Shown one piece after another: positions 15,602 through 25,288 of a DNA stretch of 46,249 nt (within the stretch, counting starts at the first letter, position 1; every line of letters begins with the position of its first letter). The stretch spans positions 1-46,249 of the forward strand of contig MNVE01000015.1 of assembly GCA_001871475.1 (NCBI GenBank), in the 5' to 3' direction. A program made the position numbers and the translations under genes. The notes under the pieces are model-generated. The model saw only the letters and a program-made list of their open reading frames with translations, was not told where the DNA came from and searched no databases. Source of the stretch: Candidatus Micrarchaeota archaeon CG1_02_47_40 (lineage in GTDB: Archaea > Micrarchaeota > Micrarchaeia > Anstonellales > CG1-02-47-40).

Positions 15602-18600
15602 ATGGGCGGCTTGAAAACAGCGTTAACTATCTTTGCGCTATTTCTCATCTTTTCAGCTGTCATTTTTTCAGCGCAGGCGGAGGGGAAGGATTCAAGCAGG
15701 CTCCAGCTCTACACGCAGGGAACTACCATTCACGCAAAGCTCACAAAACTGCACCTTGAAACCTACTTTGATTTTAACAACCCTGAAGGGGCGCTTGCGG
15801 AACAGCAGGGCGGCTCGCCTATCCCACAGGGTGTTGATTACTCGGTGATTGCACCGGATACCTCCCCATTGGAAGGGAAGCAAATCAAATTCTACGTGCT
15901 TGAGAGCAGTGGCTTTGAGGAATTGCAATGCAGCGGCCCTGCCGCCGCCATTACCGGAGCGCAAGGAACACCAGAATGGGGAATGGCAAGCTGCACCGAC
16001 CCTGAAATAGAAAATTGGCAGGAATGCAAATCAGTGAAAGCGGTTTTTGAAGGGGAAGCGCAACTTGAAGGTTCGGAATCGCAAACAATGGTTTGCGGCT
16101 CAAAAAACAATTCCCTTAATGCATTTGGCACCTCCCTTTCAGACTCCCTGCAGAACGTGCGCACAAACCCAATACAAGGGGCAATATGCGTTTCCGCATT
16201 TCTCATAATGGGGCTTCTCATCTCCTCAATGTATTACTCGGGCAAAAACCCCCTTGCCCTCTTTGACATAACCGTTCCGCGCCTGCCAAGGGCAAAAAAA
16301 ACAAGGATGGCAAAGATAGTGGTTCGTGCAAACCTGCTGGCAAAGCAGGAGCTGGACAGGCGCGTGGTGGCTACGCTTGGCAAATTCTCAAGAACAACAG
16401 GGGGTGCGCTTGGGGCAGGCAGTGCGCTTGATGCTGCAAGGGCGCAAAAATACAGGGAGATAATGGAAAACCGAAAGCTTGACCCGTCGGTGCGCGCTGC
16501 GGCGCTTCTTGCGCTTTTCGCAGGCAAAACCCTTTCTTATGTGGATTCCATACTCTCCGGCGGGAAAAAATACGTGCAGGAAATTGCCTCGCGCGGGGAG
16601 ATTGAAGGCTTGAAATTCGCAGGCAATGACGACAGCAGAAAAAGGCTCACCGGACTTTTTGACTCGCTCAAAAAAACAGTCGGTCTATCATTAATACAAT
16701 CGGACCAGATGAAGGCGATTGATGAAGCATATGGATACGACAACATACTCTCAAAAAAGGTCTTCCGCCCGTTTTACAATGCGGCTTTTGCGGTGCACCT
16801 GGCAGTCAAGAGAGTTCCCATACTTGGAAAATATCTTCTCGCCCCCTTAATTACAAGCCCGCTTGCAAACCTCCTTGTCCTTCCGGTTGAGGTTACCGCG
16901 CAGATGAAAACCGCAGGCAAAATGCAGGCAAACTATGCAAAGGGTGCATTTGTTGAAACCGTGAATTTTGCAGGCAGAAGGCTTGGGGTGAAGGCGAAAT
17001 CCACGGATAAGGGATTTTGGGGCTGGGTTAAGAAGAACTCCCTGGAAGAGAGGAAGATAAGCTATTTTGAGGATTCAAAGGAAAAGCTTGAGAAGGTGCA
17101 AAAAGACCTTTCACTCACTGCAAAGCAGGACATACTTGCATACGTGATGACAAAAATTGCGCAAAACGAAGCGCTTGCAAAGAAGCTCTCCGATCCGGCA
17201 TTCTCGCAGACGCTTGCAAGATACATACGGGATGAGAAATACCATGAGGCGCTCCAGAGCCTTCTTCAGGTTGAAAGGGGGCGCGTGATTGATGCGCAAA
17301 CTGCAAGAAAGCTTGAAGCGCTCATGAGCAGCATTTGCGCGGAAGATAAAAGATATGCGGGTGCAGACAGGGATGTAAGAGGCAGAGTGACTGATTTGTC
17401 TGCCGCAAGGGATTACATAGCAAACGTCTTTGGGCACATAGACTCCTTTGACTCGCAAAATAAGGAAATACTCCAGATAACAAAACCTCTTTTTGACCGC
17501 AGCAATTTACAGGATAAAAATATGGCAAGAATGAGGGAGTATTTAGTTGCGATGGTATACATGCGGGATGTAAAAAGATGGGAAGAAGAAAAAGGAAGGG
17601 CGCCCACTTACACGGACGCAATAAAAACCGCAAGAGACTACGTTCTGAATGATTTCAATGTTGGCGCCTACAAGTGGGCTGCCCTTCGTGAAATGTATGA
17701 ACTGCGCGGGCAGGGCAGGGGATACGGCACAGATATTTCAAGCGAGACAAGAAGACTGCTTGCGGACAGGATGGAAGGAAGGATAACCGACATGCACAAC
17801 TCCATGTTCCGTGATTTCCGCCAGAGCGTGAATGAGCAGTTTGCAATACTCAAATTCTACATGGACCATCTTCTTCCCCTAATAAACCCATCCGGCAATC
17901 TAAGCAATTTTGCGGCTTATGAGGCGCTCCTGAAAAAGGGAATCACCTGGGGCATGGCTACAAACTTAAAATGGAATTCCGATGACGCCAAAGCAATCAC
18001 CGAAGGGAAAGTCATACGAGGGTGGATTTCAACTTCCGACAGGACGTACAGGCCCCTCTTCGCGGAAGGGCAGTATCAGAAATTCATAAAGGAAGACGGG
18101 CTCAACTTCTTCAAATACGTCCGCGATGCGCAGGGAAAAATCATGAAGGATGTTCAGGGACAGCCAATGAGAACGCCCATAGACGCTTTCGGCGCTTCAG
18201 TTGCCGACAAGCTGGTGCCGGTCTACAACAAGGACGGGAAGCACTGGCTTGAGTCCGGGTACAGCACCCCCACGAAAGCGGTTTTCAAGAAAATGCAAAA
18301 CCCCTTCATAAACATAATGATGGCGGGCATGCTGCCAACAGCAGAGAAGCTTGAAACCGCGTTTGCAATGCAGATGCTGCAGAAGAAGGCATGGAGCGAG
18401 TTCCAGCGGGATTACAAAAAAGGGAATTTTTTTGGAGAGTCAACTCTGCTTAAGGGAATGCGGGACGCAATTGGCGACAGAAAACTCTCAAGCGGCGGAG
18501 ATATTGAGAAATATGGAAAAAGCGCCCTCTTAAGCGAGGAGCAGAGAATGAAGGAATCGTTTGAGTGGCAAAAGCAGCAGTCTGAAAACTCAACCGATGC

Positions 18601-20173
18601 GGTAGGAAGGGCAGTGCACCATGTGCTTAAAGAGATGTCCGGCAAGATGCCCGGCGAGGAAAGAATGTTTGTGAAATTTGAGATAAAAAACTCCCTTGAA
18701 GGCATGAACCTGGCCTCAAAGCAGAAAAGCGAGGCGCTCACAAGGCTCGAGCCCCTTCTAAACCAGTTTACGGATTTGCAGAAAACAAGAAGAAGCGAGC
18801 TGCACGATACCATAAAAGAGCTTCGCGATGACGCAGTATACGGGCGGGCATTTGCACAAACTGCAAAGCTCTCAAGGATGTATGATATGATATTCGCAAT
18901 CAACGAATCCTCCTTCATGAGAGACCCGCGCGCGGCGAGCTCCTCCTTCGGCATCCAGCAGGCGATGGATGTGGGATACCACACAGGGCAGTCCATATAC
19001 GAGCCAAGGCATTATGTCATGAGCCATGATTTGATGCCGGGAGAAGGGGCGACGCGCTTTTTCCTTGCGCCTGCCGAGCGGCTTGCGCGCTGGATTTCCT
19101 ACTTTACGCGCGGGCCCATGGCGGTGTTCACCGGCTACCCCTCTGTTTATGATTTTGGGCAGATGAGCCAAAGAAAGCACGCGGAAGGGGTAAAATCCCT
19201 TTTCAAATTCTGGGAGAACTTTGACCGCTTCTCAAACACCGTTCTCCCGCGTGTGCAATCCCCCTGGAGATATGATGAGGCGGAAGGCTGGACAAGGTTT
19301 GATATAAGCGGAAAAGGCGCGGTAATGCGCATGCCAATAACCTACGAGCAGGAGTGGGGGATGGGAGGAGCAGAAGGGAAAGCGGAAATAGGAAGAAGGA
19401 CGCTGCAGAATATGCTAAACGTGTCCGAAAATTACCTAAGTGCCCATTCTGCAGAACAGGCAAGGAGCATAAATGAAACATACAAGGCGGCAACCGGCCT
19501 TGATTCGGACGCAATCTCACAGAAGGAAACCCACTGGTATGACCCTGTTTTCCAGAAGGGAAAGAACGTGAATCTATTGCTTACCGGCTACAAAATGGCA
19601 ACAGGCCCTGAAAGCGAGCGAACCCCTGAAAAAGAACATCCCTATTACATAAACCAGCAAAAGCCCTTCGCGCCGGGCATGATGTGGCTTGATTATGAAC
19701 AAGGACAGCACTTAAACGTGCGGCTCTCAAATGCGATAATACACAATGCGGATTACAGCTACCTTGCGGATCTTTACAATGTGCGGAAGGACGCGCAGTC
19801 AAACCTCTGGCGCCGCGACAGGATGCCTACCGACATCGGGCTTGGCGTTGACCCGATTTCAGGGCAGGCAGTCAGCCTTGAGGACATAAGGAAGCAGGAG
19901 TTTGAGATGTATGAATTCGGATTGAAAACTCCATTCTTCATAGCGCGGCACCTAAAAACACGCAGTGCAGAAGACGCTTTCAAAAAAGCAGAAGAGCAGG
20001 GAGCCATCGGAGACGCGCTTATGCAGACAGCAAGGCAGACTTATTATTATAGCTTTAACATACAGACTACAATGCTGTTCCCAGGGCTTTTCCTTGCCAG
20101 CATGTTTGACAAATCAAGGATGTTTCGGCCTTCGGAATGGCGCTGGCTGCACAAGAGGGCGCAAAACCCATAA
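15602..20173 (+). CDS. Giant signal-peptide/TM protein of the putative envelope machine
   Basis: 1,523 aa with no recognised family. Order: signal peptide (1-26, ending FSAQA), an outer domain with four Cys (110, 131, 142, 165), one TM at about 191-213 (IQGAICVSAFLIMGLLISSMYY), then roughly 1,300 mostly helical, charged residues predicted to be cytoplasmic, with a possible hydrophobic hairpin (KYLLAPLITSPLANLLVLPVEV) around 415-440 and hydrophobic patches near the end (MLFPGLFLASMF). The helical part is rich in Lys/Arg/Glu and shows many aromatic residues toward the C-terminus. A preceding TATA-like CTTAAAATACTC and the GAAGTG before the ATG support this start over an 18-codon longer frame. 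The lipoprotein gene follows after 12 nt. Shared signal-peptide style and proximity suggest it works with the polytopic operon; this is inference. Confidence 0.8.
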   Translation: MGGLKTALTIFALFLIFSAVIFSAQAEGKDSSRLQLYTQGTTIHAKLTKLHLETYFDFNNPEGALAEQQGGSPIPQGVDYSVIAPDTSPLEGKQIKFYVLESSGFEELQCSGPAAAITGAQGTPEWGMASCTDPEIENWQECKSVKAVFEGEAQLEGSESQTMVCGSKNNSLNAFGTSLSDSLQNVRTNPIQGAICVSAFLIMGLLISSMYYSGKNPLALFDITVPRLPRAKKTRMAKIVVRANLLAKQELDRRVVATLGKFSRTTGGALGAGSALDAARAQKYREIMENRKLDPSVRAAALLALFAGKTLSYVDSILSGGKKYVQEIASRGEIEGLKFAGNDDSRKRLTGLFDSLKKTVGLSLIQSDQMKAIDEAYGYDNILSKKVFRPFYNAAFAVHLAVKRVPILGKYLLAPLITSPLANLLVLPVEVTAQMKTAGKMQANYAKGAFVETVNFAGRRLGVKAKSTDKGFWGWVKKNSLEERKISYFEDSKEKLEKVQKDLSLTAKQDILAYVMTKIAQNEALAKKLSDPAFSQTLARYIRDEKYHEALQSLLQVERGRVIDAQTARKLEALMSSICAEDKRYAGADRDVRGRVTDLSAARDYIANVFGHIDSFDSQNKEILQITKPLFDRSNLQDKNMARMREYLVAMVYMRDVKRWEEEKGRAPTYTDAIKTARDYVLNDFNVGAYKWAALREMYELRGQGRGYGTDISSETRRLLADRMEGRITDMHNSMFRDFRQSVNEQFAILKFYMDHLLPLINPSGNLSNFAAYEALLKKGITWGMATNLKWNSDDAKAITEGKVIRGWISTSDRTYRPLFAEGQYQKFIKEDGLNFFKYVRDAQGKIMKDVQGQPMRTPIDAFGASVADKLVPVYNKDGKHWLESGYSTPTKAVFKKMQNPFINIMMAGMLPTAEKLETAFAMQMLQKKAWSEFQRDYKKGNFFGESTLLKGMRDAIGDRKLSSGGDIEKYGKSALLSEEQRMKESFEWQKQQSENSTDAVGRAVHHVLKEMSGKMPGEERMFVKFEIKNSLEGMNLASKQKSEALTRLEPLLNQFTDLQKTRRSELHDTIKELRDDAVYGRAFAQTAKLSRMYDMIFAINESSFMRDPRAASSSFGIQQAMDVGYHTGQSIYEPRHYVMSHDLMPGEGATRFFLAPAERLARWISYFTRGPMAVFTGYPSVYDFGQMSQRKHAEGVKSLFKFWENFDRFSNTVLPRVQSPWRYDEAEGWTRFDISGKGAVMRMPITYEQEWGMGGAEGKAEIGRRTLQNMLNVSENYLSAHSAEQARSINETYKAATGLDSDAISQKETHWYDPVFQKGKNVNLLLTGYKMATGPESERTPEKEHPYYINQQKPFAPGMMWLDYEQGQHLNVRLSNAIIHNADYSYLADLYNVRKDAQSNLWRRDRMPTDIGLGVDPISGQAVSLEDIRKQEFEMYEFGLKTPFFIARHLKTRSAEDAFKKAEEQGAIGDALMQTARQTYYYSFNIQTTMLFPGLFLASMFDKSRMFRPSEWRWLHKRAQNP

Positions 20174-20185
20174 AAAAGGATTTTT

Positions 20186-22372
20186 ATGAAACACACGGAA
20201 TTTTTTGCACTTTCCTTCATTCTCCTGCTTCTTGCAGGATGTGCCCAAAATGCAGGCGGAGCCACAACTTCAAGCATAAATCACATGTTTGACACAAGCG
20301 ATGTCACCTGCGAGCCGCCAGATGAAACCCCCTGCCAATGCTACGTGTGCGAACAGCACCCTTCCCTATTCTCCTGGATGTATATAAAAAGCTCCCTGCT
20401 TGGGGAGAAATGCTCTTTTGAAGCGTGCAGCAATGAAAGTTATTCCGAGCTTTTGGAGGCTTATCACGCCAATCCCTTCACCACCCTCCTCTCCTCGCCA
20501 AAAATACTCCGCTTTTTCTCCTTTGGCATGGGGCCTGATTTTCATTCATTTGATGAAGCTAACAAATACTGCGGCTATTCAATGGACTTGCCTGTGCAGT
20601 GGCTTTCCTTTTCTGCCAGCTCGCCAGAAGCGCCGCCTACTCCTTCTTACATACAAACCGCCTGCTTTCTTGAGAGGACAATCATCCCCCTGTATATAAT
20701 TTACAATGAAGGAGGGACGATAAACATACTCAAAACAGAGCAGATTGCAAGCTCTCTTAGCAACAACATCGCGCCAATTTACATTACAACACAGCCGGAT
20801 TACGCCGCTTACGATAGCACTACTGCAAATTACGTGCAAGGGCAGATACGTGCGATAAAAGACGTCTGTCCAAACTGCCTTACAGTTCTCATGCTTCCCT
20901 ACATTACTGATGACGCGCAAAAATACTGGAAGGAAACACTTGCAAATGTTATAGGCACTCCGCAGGAAATAGCGCAGGGGCTTGACCCATACGGAATAAA
21001 AAATGACATTGATTTCATTGGAATGGGAATAATAATAACGCCTGAAAGTGTTGCAGAACACGACTGCAATCCGCAATTCAGAATATACGAGGCGGCAAAT
21101 TTCACCTACTCCACAATACTAAAGCAATACCAAAAGCCCTCCATCTGGGCGTATTTTGGCGTTGAGGAGGGTTCGGCTGATGGCTGTGCGATTGATGGGG
21201 ATGATGCTGCCAGCTCCTACGATTACCTTTTCCAGAATGCGCAGATGCTTGCATACTCCGGAATAGTGGGGGTTGCGCATGTTGGTTTCTCGGATGATAA
21301 GCTGCCTTCCGTAGTGCCATTAGACTCGCAGTTTGGACTGGTTTCATCCATTACCCCCCCCGTACAAAACAACCCCCAGCTTAATGCCTGGTCTGACAAC
21401 TGCCATTACTACTATTCCCTCTATGACAGGATTGCAAGCGTCTACTCTCCAAAGGGAAGGGCAACCCATTGCGCCTTCACATTCAACAACCGCATGAAAG
21501 CCGGTATTGTGCACGATGCAACTAAAATGCAAGAGCCGGTGCTTCCGGATACTGAAAACAAATACTCCTGCGGAGCGCAAATCTCTTCAGCGCCTCCTCC
21601 CTTGCGCTACTATTTCAGCGTGTCCCTGCCTTCAATTTCCAATTCCGATACAGCCTGCACCGATTACCCGGAGCTTAGCGCATACGCAGGAGATTATTCA
21701 GTTGACCCTCTTTTCGTGCGGGCAATTTCCTATGTTGAAACCGATGGGCTTGATTTGAATGCCAAAAATTACGTTTTATGCGAAAGTCAGGTCGGAGGAA
21801 CATTCTCCGGTGCCTGCTTGAGTTCTACCATTATTAACGGCGCCTTAAATCCACCACCTCCGCTTAACGCCTGCCCAAGCGGCGATGGAGGGCTTGAATG
21901 CGGTTTGATGGGAAGGATTGAAACATACCACGAGGGCGACGGAGAGTGCGTTCCCACAGACAGATATTACAATCCCTTCAACTCCACAAACGCCTGCCTT
22001 GGCGCAAGGGAATTGAGTATAGATTTTGCTGACACGGACCTTCAGGATGCCATCAACAGCAATTCACAGATGCTTGCCGACCCACTCACCGGAGAGTTGA
22101 ATCAGGAATGGATGAACGCCTACCTTGCAGCGTATGCCTACGACATGGGCAGTCCAAGCGAGGCGGTTGATTTGGTAAATGCTTTCACAACGCAATACAA
22201 CCTGCCCATAAGCGGCTCCTGCTCCGGAAACCACGAATTCATAAATTACGCGAACAATTGCGCCAAAAACGCCTACCCTTCAATGCCAAACGGCAATTCA
22301 ATGCCAAACGGCAACACCTACCCAAGCGAAGTGATCGCCGCCTACGTCGCACTTTCAAACGCCTGCTACTAG
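20186..22372 (+). CDS. Lipoprotein with glycosidase-like and lysozyme-like domains
   Basis: 728-aa secreted protein. The signal peptide ends in a lipobox (LLLLAGC, Cys19). Residues about 145-400 look like an alpha/beta barrel of the glycosidase type, with alternating beta strands (TIIPLYIIYNE, IAPIYITTQP, CLTVLMLPYI, IDFIGMGIII, KPSIWAYFGVEE, GIVGVAHVGF) and acidic residues at strand ends. From about 490 the pattern SVDPLFVRAISYVETDG matches the start of lytic-transglycosylase/SLT folds, with E518 in the catalytic-Glu position; GLMGR and AYLAAYAYDMG resemble the later SLT motifs. Many Cys suggest disulfides. The GGATTTTT before ATG may be a ribosome site. Coupled to the giant protein gene (12-nt gap). 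Domain calls are pattern-based; substrate is unknown. Confidence 0.7.
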   Translation: MKHTEFFALSFILLLLAGCAQNAGGATTSSINHMFDTSDVTCEPPDETPCQCYVCEQHPSLFSWMYIKSSLLGEKCSFEACSNESYSELLEAYHANPFTTLLSSPKILRFFSFGMGPDFHSFDEANKYCGYSMDLPVQWLSFSASSPEAPPTPSYIQTACFLERTIIPLYIIYNEGGTINILKTEQIASSLSNNIAPIYITTQPDYAAYDSTTANYVQGQIRAIKDVCPNCLTVLMLPYITDDAQKYWKETLANVIGTPQEIAQGLDPYGIKNDIDFIGMGIIITPESVAEHDCNPQFRIYEAANFTYSTILKQYQKPSIWAYFGVEEGSADGCAIDGDDAASSYDYLFQNAQMLAYSGIVGVAHVGFSDDKLPSVVPLDSQFGLVSSITPPVQNNPQLNAWSDNCHYYYSLYDRIASVYSPKGRATHCAFTFNNRMKAGIVHDATKMQEPVLPDTENKYSCGAQISSAPPPLRYYFSVSLPSISNSDTACTDYPELSAYAGDYSVDPLFVRAISYVETDGLDLNAKNYVLCESQVGGTFSGACLSSTIINGALNPPPPLNACPSGDGGLECGLMGRIETYHEGDGECVPTDRYYNPFNSTNACLGARELSIDFADTDLQDAINSNSQMLADPLTGELNQEWMNAYLAAYAYDMGSPSEAVDLVNAFTTQYNLPISGSCSGNHEFINYANNCAKNAYPSMPNGNSMPNGNTYPSEVIAAYVALSNACY

Positions 22373-22383
22373 CGTGAATTTCC

Positions 22384-23406
22384 ATGCCAAACTCCCTTTT
22401 TCTTCGCGTTCCCAAAAAAGAAGGGGAGAAATACAGGAGGGAGCTTTCCGATGAAGGAGTTTTGCGCAAAGACGCTAAAATAACCTCCGACCTTTCATTC
22501 ATCTACCTGCCAATCTCAAGGAAATTCAAAACAAACCTCAAGATACTCAAACGCCTCTCCATCCCCCTCTCAAAAAAACCCCGCTCAATTGAAGACGCGC
22601 TCAAAGGAAAACTTAGTCAATCCCAACTCGCATCCCTCACAAAATCATTTGATATTATTGGAGATATAGCGATATTGGAAATACCTGCTTCCCTTCAGAA
22701 GCACGAGCTAAAGATTGCAAAGGCAGTTTCTGCCGTGCATCCGAATGTAAAGTGCGTCTGCAAGAAAACTTCAGGCATGCAGGGAAAATTCCGCATTAGG
22801 AAAGTAAAAGTCCTGCTCGGCAGGCGCAGCACTTCCACCCTCTACACGGAGAATGGAATGCGCATGCTCGTAGACATTTCAAAGATGTATTTCTCCCCCC
22901 GCCTCTCAACGGAGAGGAAAAGGATAGCTGAAATGGTGCGCGAGAAAGAAAACGTCCTCGTTCTCTTTTCGGGCTGCTGCCCCTACCCCCTTATCATTTC
23001 CAAATTCCAGCCGGACTGCAAAATAACCGCAATAGAATTAAACCCGAAAGCGCACGAGTCTGCCCTGAAGAATATTGCGCTGAACAAAGCGGGGAATATC
23101 ACTGCGATTTTAGGAGATGCACGTAAGGTTGTTAAGCGGAGTCACAACCGATACAATAGAATCTGCATGCCCCTTCCCAAAGGCGCAGAGAAATTCCTTG
23201 ATGCGGCTTTTTGCGCTGCCAAGCCAAACTGCACAGTGCACATATACTCCTTCGGTCCCAGGGAAAATCCCTGCGGAAAAGTCCTTGAGGCAATAGAGAA
23301 ACAGGCAGAAAAATCCAAAAGAAAAATCCAAATCCTAAACAAAAAAATGGTGCGCCCCTTTGCGCCGGGAATAGAGCAGTGGGTGATTGACTTTAAAATC
23401 TTTTGA
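22384..23406 (+). CDS. trm5: tRNA (guanine37-N1)-methyltransferase Trm5-like
   Basis: 340-aa SAM-dependent enzyme of the Trm5 class, which methylates G37 of tRNAs and prevents frameshifting. Evidence: the D1/D2 region FDIIGDIAILEIP (about 89-101), the family-typical YFSPRLSTERKRIAEMV, a SAM-site region VLVLFSGCCPYPL, AIELNPKAHESALKNIALN, GDARKV, and RICMPLPKGAEKFLDAA matching the usual NLP motif. The motif-I aspartate found in many homologs (DMFAGVGPF) is replaced (VLFSGCCPY), so activity or subfamily (Trm5a/b/c) should be checked. It starts 11 nt after the lipoprotein stop; co-transcription is possible. Confidence 0.83.
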   Translation: MPNSLFLRVPKKEGEKYRRELSDEGVLRKDAKITSDLSFIYLPISRKFKTNLKILKRLSIPLSKKPRSIEDALKGKLSQSQLASLTKSFDIIGDIAILEIPASLQKHELKIAKAVSAVHPNVKCVCKKTSGMQGKFRIRKVKVLLGRRSTSTLYTENGMRMLVDISKMYFSPRLSTERKRIAEMVREKENVLVLFSGCCPYPLIISKFQPDCKITAIELNPKAHESALKNIALNKAGNITAILGDARKVVKRSHNRYNRICMPLPKGAEKFLDAAFCAAKPNCTVHIYSFGPRENPCGKVLEAIEKQAEKSKRKIQILNKKMVRPFAPGIEQWVIDFKIF

Positions 23407-23420
23407 TTTATTACCTTTTC

Positions 23421-24032
23421 ATGCCCCTCTCCGATTTCTCCGATTACCTGCGCTCCTTCGGGACAGACGAATTCCTGCGTTTGGCGCAATCCTTTTCCTA
23501 CTTTGCGCTTATTGTCGCACTTATTTTCACTCTCCTCAACCCAGCGCAGTCCTTCCTCTCCCGAAATGCCATTGATTCCTTCTACGCAATTCCCTTCCTT
23601 GACATTTTCATTTCCGCGCTTGTTTTTTCTGCCATAGAAATAAACTTCTATAAAACCGACTATTCTGAAGAAAAGAAGACGCAAAAAGGCGTGTTTGCCT
23701 TTCTTTTACTGCTCATCATATTCGCCTCAATCTTCCTTCTCTTCCTGTTCAAATTCCACATTCTGCTCTTCTTCCTCGTGCTTTCATTGGCAAAGGACTC
23801 CCAGCTTATAATCTTCCGCTCTGATTCCGGCATTTCGCATGAGATTTTCCGCAAAACCTACATCAAGCCCATCTCCCTAACTCTTTTTGCCCTTCTTTTA
23901 TACTCTCTAATCGCATTCATCCTGCCTGCCATCATCGCAGAGAGCCAAATCCCTCTTATTTGGGACTTTTTCACTAAAATATGGGCGCTTTGCTGGCTGG
24001 GAGCAGCATTCTGGGCAAGATTTTCAGCATGA
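23421..24032 (+). CDS. Hypothetical multi-TM protein
   Basis: 203 aa with five to six predicted spans, e.g. FSYFALIVALIFTLL, FLDIFISALVFSAIEI, FLLLLIIFASIFLLFLF, LTLFALLLYSLIAFILPAI. No recognised family. ATG 23421 is preceded at about 25 nt by CTTTAAAATCTT inside the trm5 end, so a leaderless transcript is likely. A TTG-initiated longer frame (23403) is less likely. Confidence 0.65.
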   Translation: MPLSDFSDYLRSFGTDEFLRLAQSFSYFALIVALIFTLLNPAQSFLSRNAIDSFYAIPFLDIFISALVFSAIEINFYKTDYSEEKKTQKGVFAFLLLLIIFASIFLLFLFKFHILLFFLVLSLAKDSQLIIFRSDSGISHEIFRKTYIKPISLTLFALLLYSLIAFILPAIIAESQIPLIWDFFTKIWALCWLGAAFWARFSA

Positions 24033-24041
24033 TACAATTCC

Positions 24042-24476
24042 CTACTCTCTCTGCACTACCAAACTCACTTTTTTCGTAAAAATAGTTTCATCTCCTTCTT
24101 CCAGCGACACAATCACGTTGAATTTTGATTCCGAAGCAGGAGAAGATGCCGAAACATTAACCTTGTTAAGCTGGACTTCTCCGGAATATTTCATGGGGTA
24201 AAGCTGCCATTCCTTCTGCCCAAGGATTACATAATCGCTGTCCGCGCTCTTCTCCGTCCTTATCTTCACAATCGGCGAACTCTCCTCATCTTTCTGATTT
24301 TCCACCCTAATCCGTAAAATGGAGCTTTCCCCGTTCTTTATGGTGGAGGGTGCAAACTCCGCATTCAAGCTTCCGCCTGAAGCGGAAGGGAGAGAGGGAA
24401 GAAACGGAACGAGAAATACCAATGCGACCGCAGCAACCGCAACCACCAAAATAGCAGACAGTATTTTTTTATCCAT
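24042..24476 (-). CDS. Membrane-anchored Ig-like secreted protein
   Basis: 144 aa: N-terminal TM/signal anchor (LSAILVVAVAAVALVFLVPFL) followed by a beta-rich domain with the pattern FAPSTIKNGESSILRIRVEN, typical of CARDB-like extracellular Ig folds. TATA box TTTTATAAATC lies about 25 nt before the ATG (minus strand), giving a leaderless start. Function unknown. Converges on the multi-TM gene. Confidence 0.65.
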   Translation of the reverse strand: MDKKILSAILVVAVAAVALVFLVPFLPSLPSASGGSLNAEFAPSTIKNGESSILRIRVENQKDEESSPIVKIRTEKSADSDYVILGQKEWQLYPMKYSGEVQLNKVNVSASSPASESKFNVIVSLEEGDETIFTKKVSLVVQRE

Positions 24477-24556
24477 ATCCTAAACCACCCAAAAGAGATT
24501 TATAAAACTGCCTCTTCCTTCCCACTTTTTCTTTTTCATGCCTTTCCTTTCAATAC

Positions 24557-25237
24557 TCATCGCTTCTTCCTTTTGCTTTTCCCCTTGCCTTCCTTCCCAA
24601 ACTCAATGTAGGAATACGCGACCAAATAAATTACTCCCGCAAAAAGCGCCCCAATCATCAATATAAATGCCATTGCGCCCCCTATAAAAGAGAGCACAAT
24701 AAACAGCATCCCAAGCGCGAAAAACACCTTTGCGCCTTTTGCATGCGTCGTATCCCAAACCTTTTCGCTTGCAAGCGTCCAAGGCGTTTTTATTCCGACA
24801 AAGAAATTCCTTTTTGCGTGCTTTATCAAATCAGAGCAGGCGCAGAGCAATAACCCAACAAGAAAAATAACCGCGCTTCCCATCCTCTCGCGCGCCAGCT
24901 CCACCCCCGCATTTGAGGCAATCATCAATATCTGCACCAGTCCCATGAAAACCAGCAGGGCAAGCTTGAACCTTTCAAACTGCTTTGCGAATTTCCCAAA
25001 ATTCTTCTTATATGGCTCTATTCTCGGAATCACAAGAAGCAATGCATACACAAACACCGCGACAACAGGCAAAATCATCAATCCGAGCCACTTCTCGCTC
25101 CAGCCATCTACTTTTCCCTGCACATTCCAGTGCGCTGCTATTTTCCCCTCCGCGTTGGTCTGTACGTACGGCTCTGCCAGCAGGGTAAGCGCGAATATGG
25201 CAAGAAGCAACATTATCGGCAATGTTTCTTTGTGCAT
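24557..25237 (-). CDS. SdpI-family integral membrane protein
   Basis: 226 aa with about six TMs. The N-terminal DUF1648 motif AAHWNVQGKVDGW (34-46) and the SdpI signature NFFVGIKTPWTL followed by SEKVWDTTH (near 145-165) place it in the SdpI/YhfL family. In Bacillus, SdpI gives immunity to the killing factor SdpC and signals to its regulator; archaeal members have no proven role. The C-terminus is basic (KGKSKRKKR). TATA box GGTTATATCC lies just upstream. It is divergent from tRNA-Leu. Confidence 0.85.
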   Translation of the reverse strand: MHKETLPIMLLLAIFALTLLAEPYVQTNAEGKIAAHWNVQGKVDGWSEKWLGLMILPVVAVFVYALLLVIPRIEPYKKNFGKFAKQFERFKLALLVFMGLVQILMIASNAGVELARERMGSAVIFLVGLLLCACSDLIKHAKRNFFVGIKTPWTLASEKVWDTTHAKGAKVFFALGMLFIVLSFIGGAMAFILMIGALFAGVIYLVAYSYIEFGKEGKGKSKRKKR

Positions 25238-25288
25238 AAGCAGATTTAGGATATAACCTTTTTATTCCTCTGCCCTCCAAATTCTCCT

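Noticed and set aside
20579-21076. 165-codon antisense frame within the lipoprotein gene
   Set aside because: The plus strand has a complete signal-peptide protein; the antisense product is Arg/Cys/Tyr-rich without recognisable motifs.
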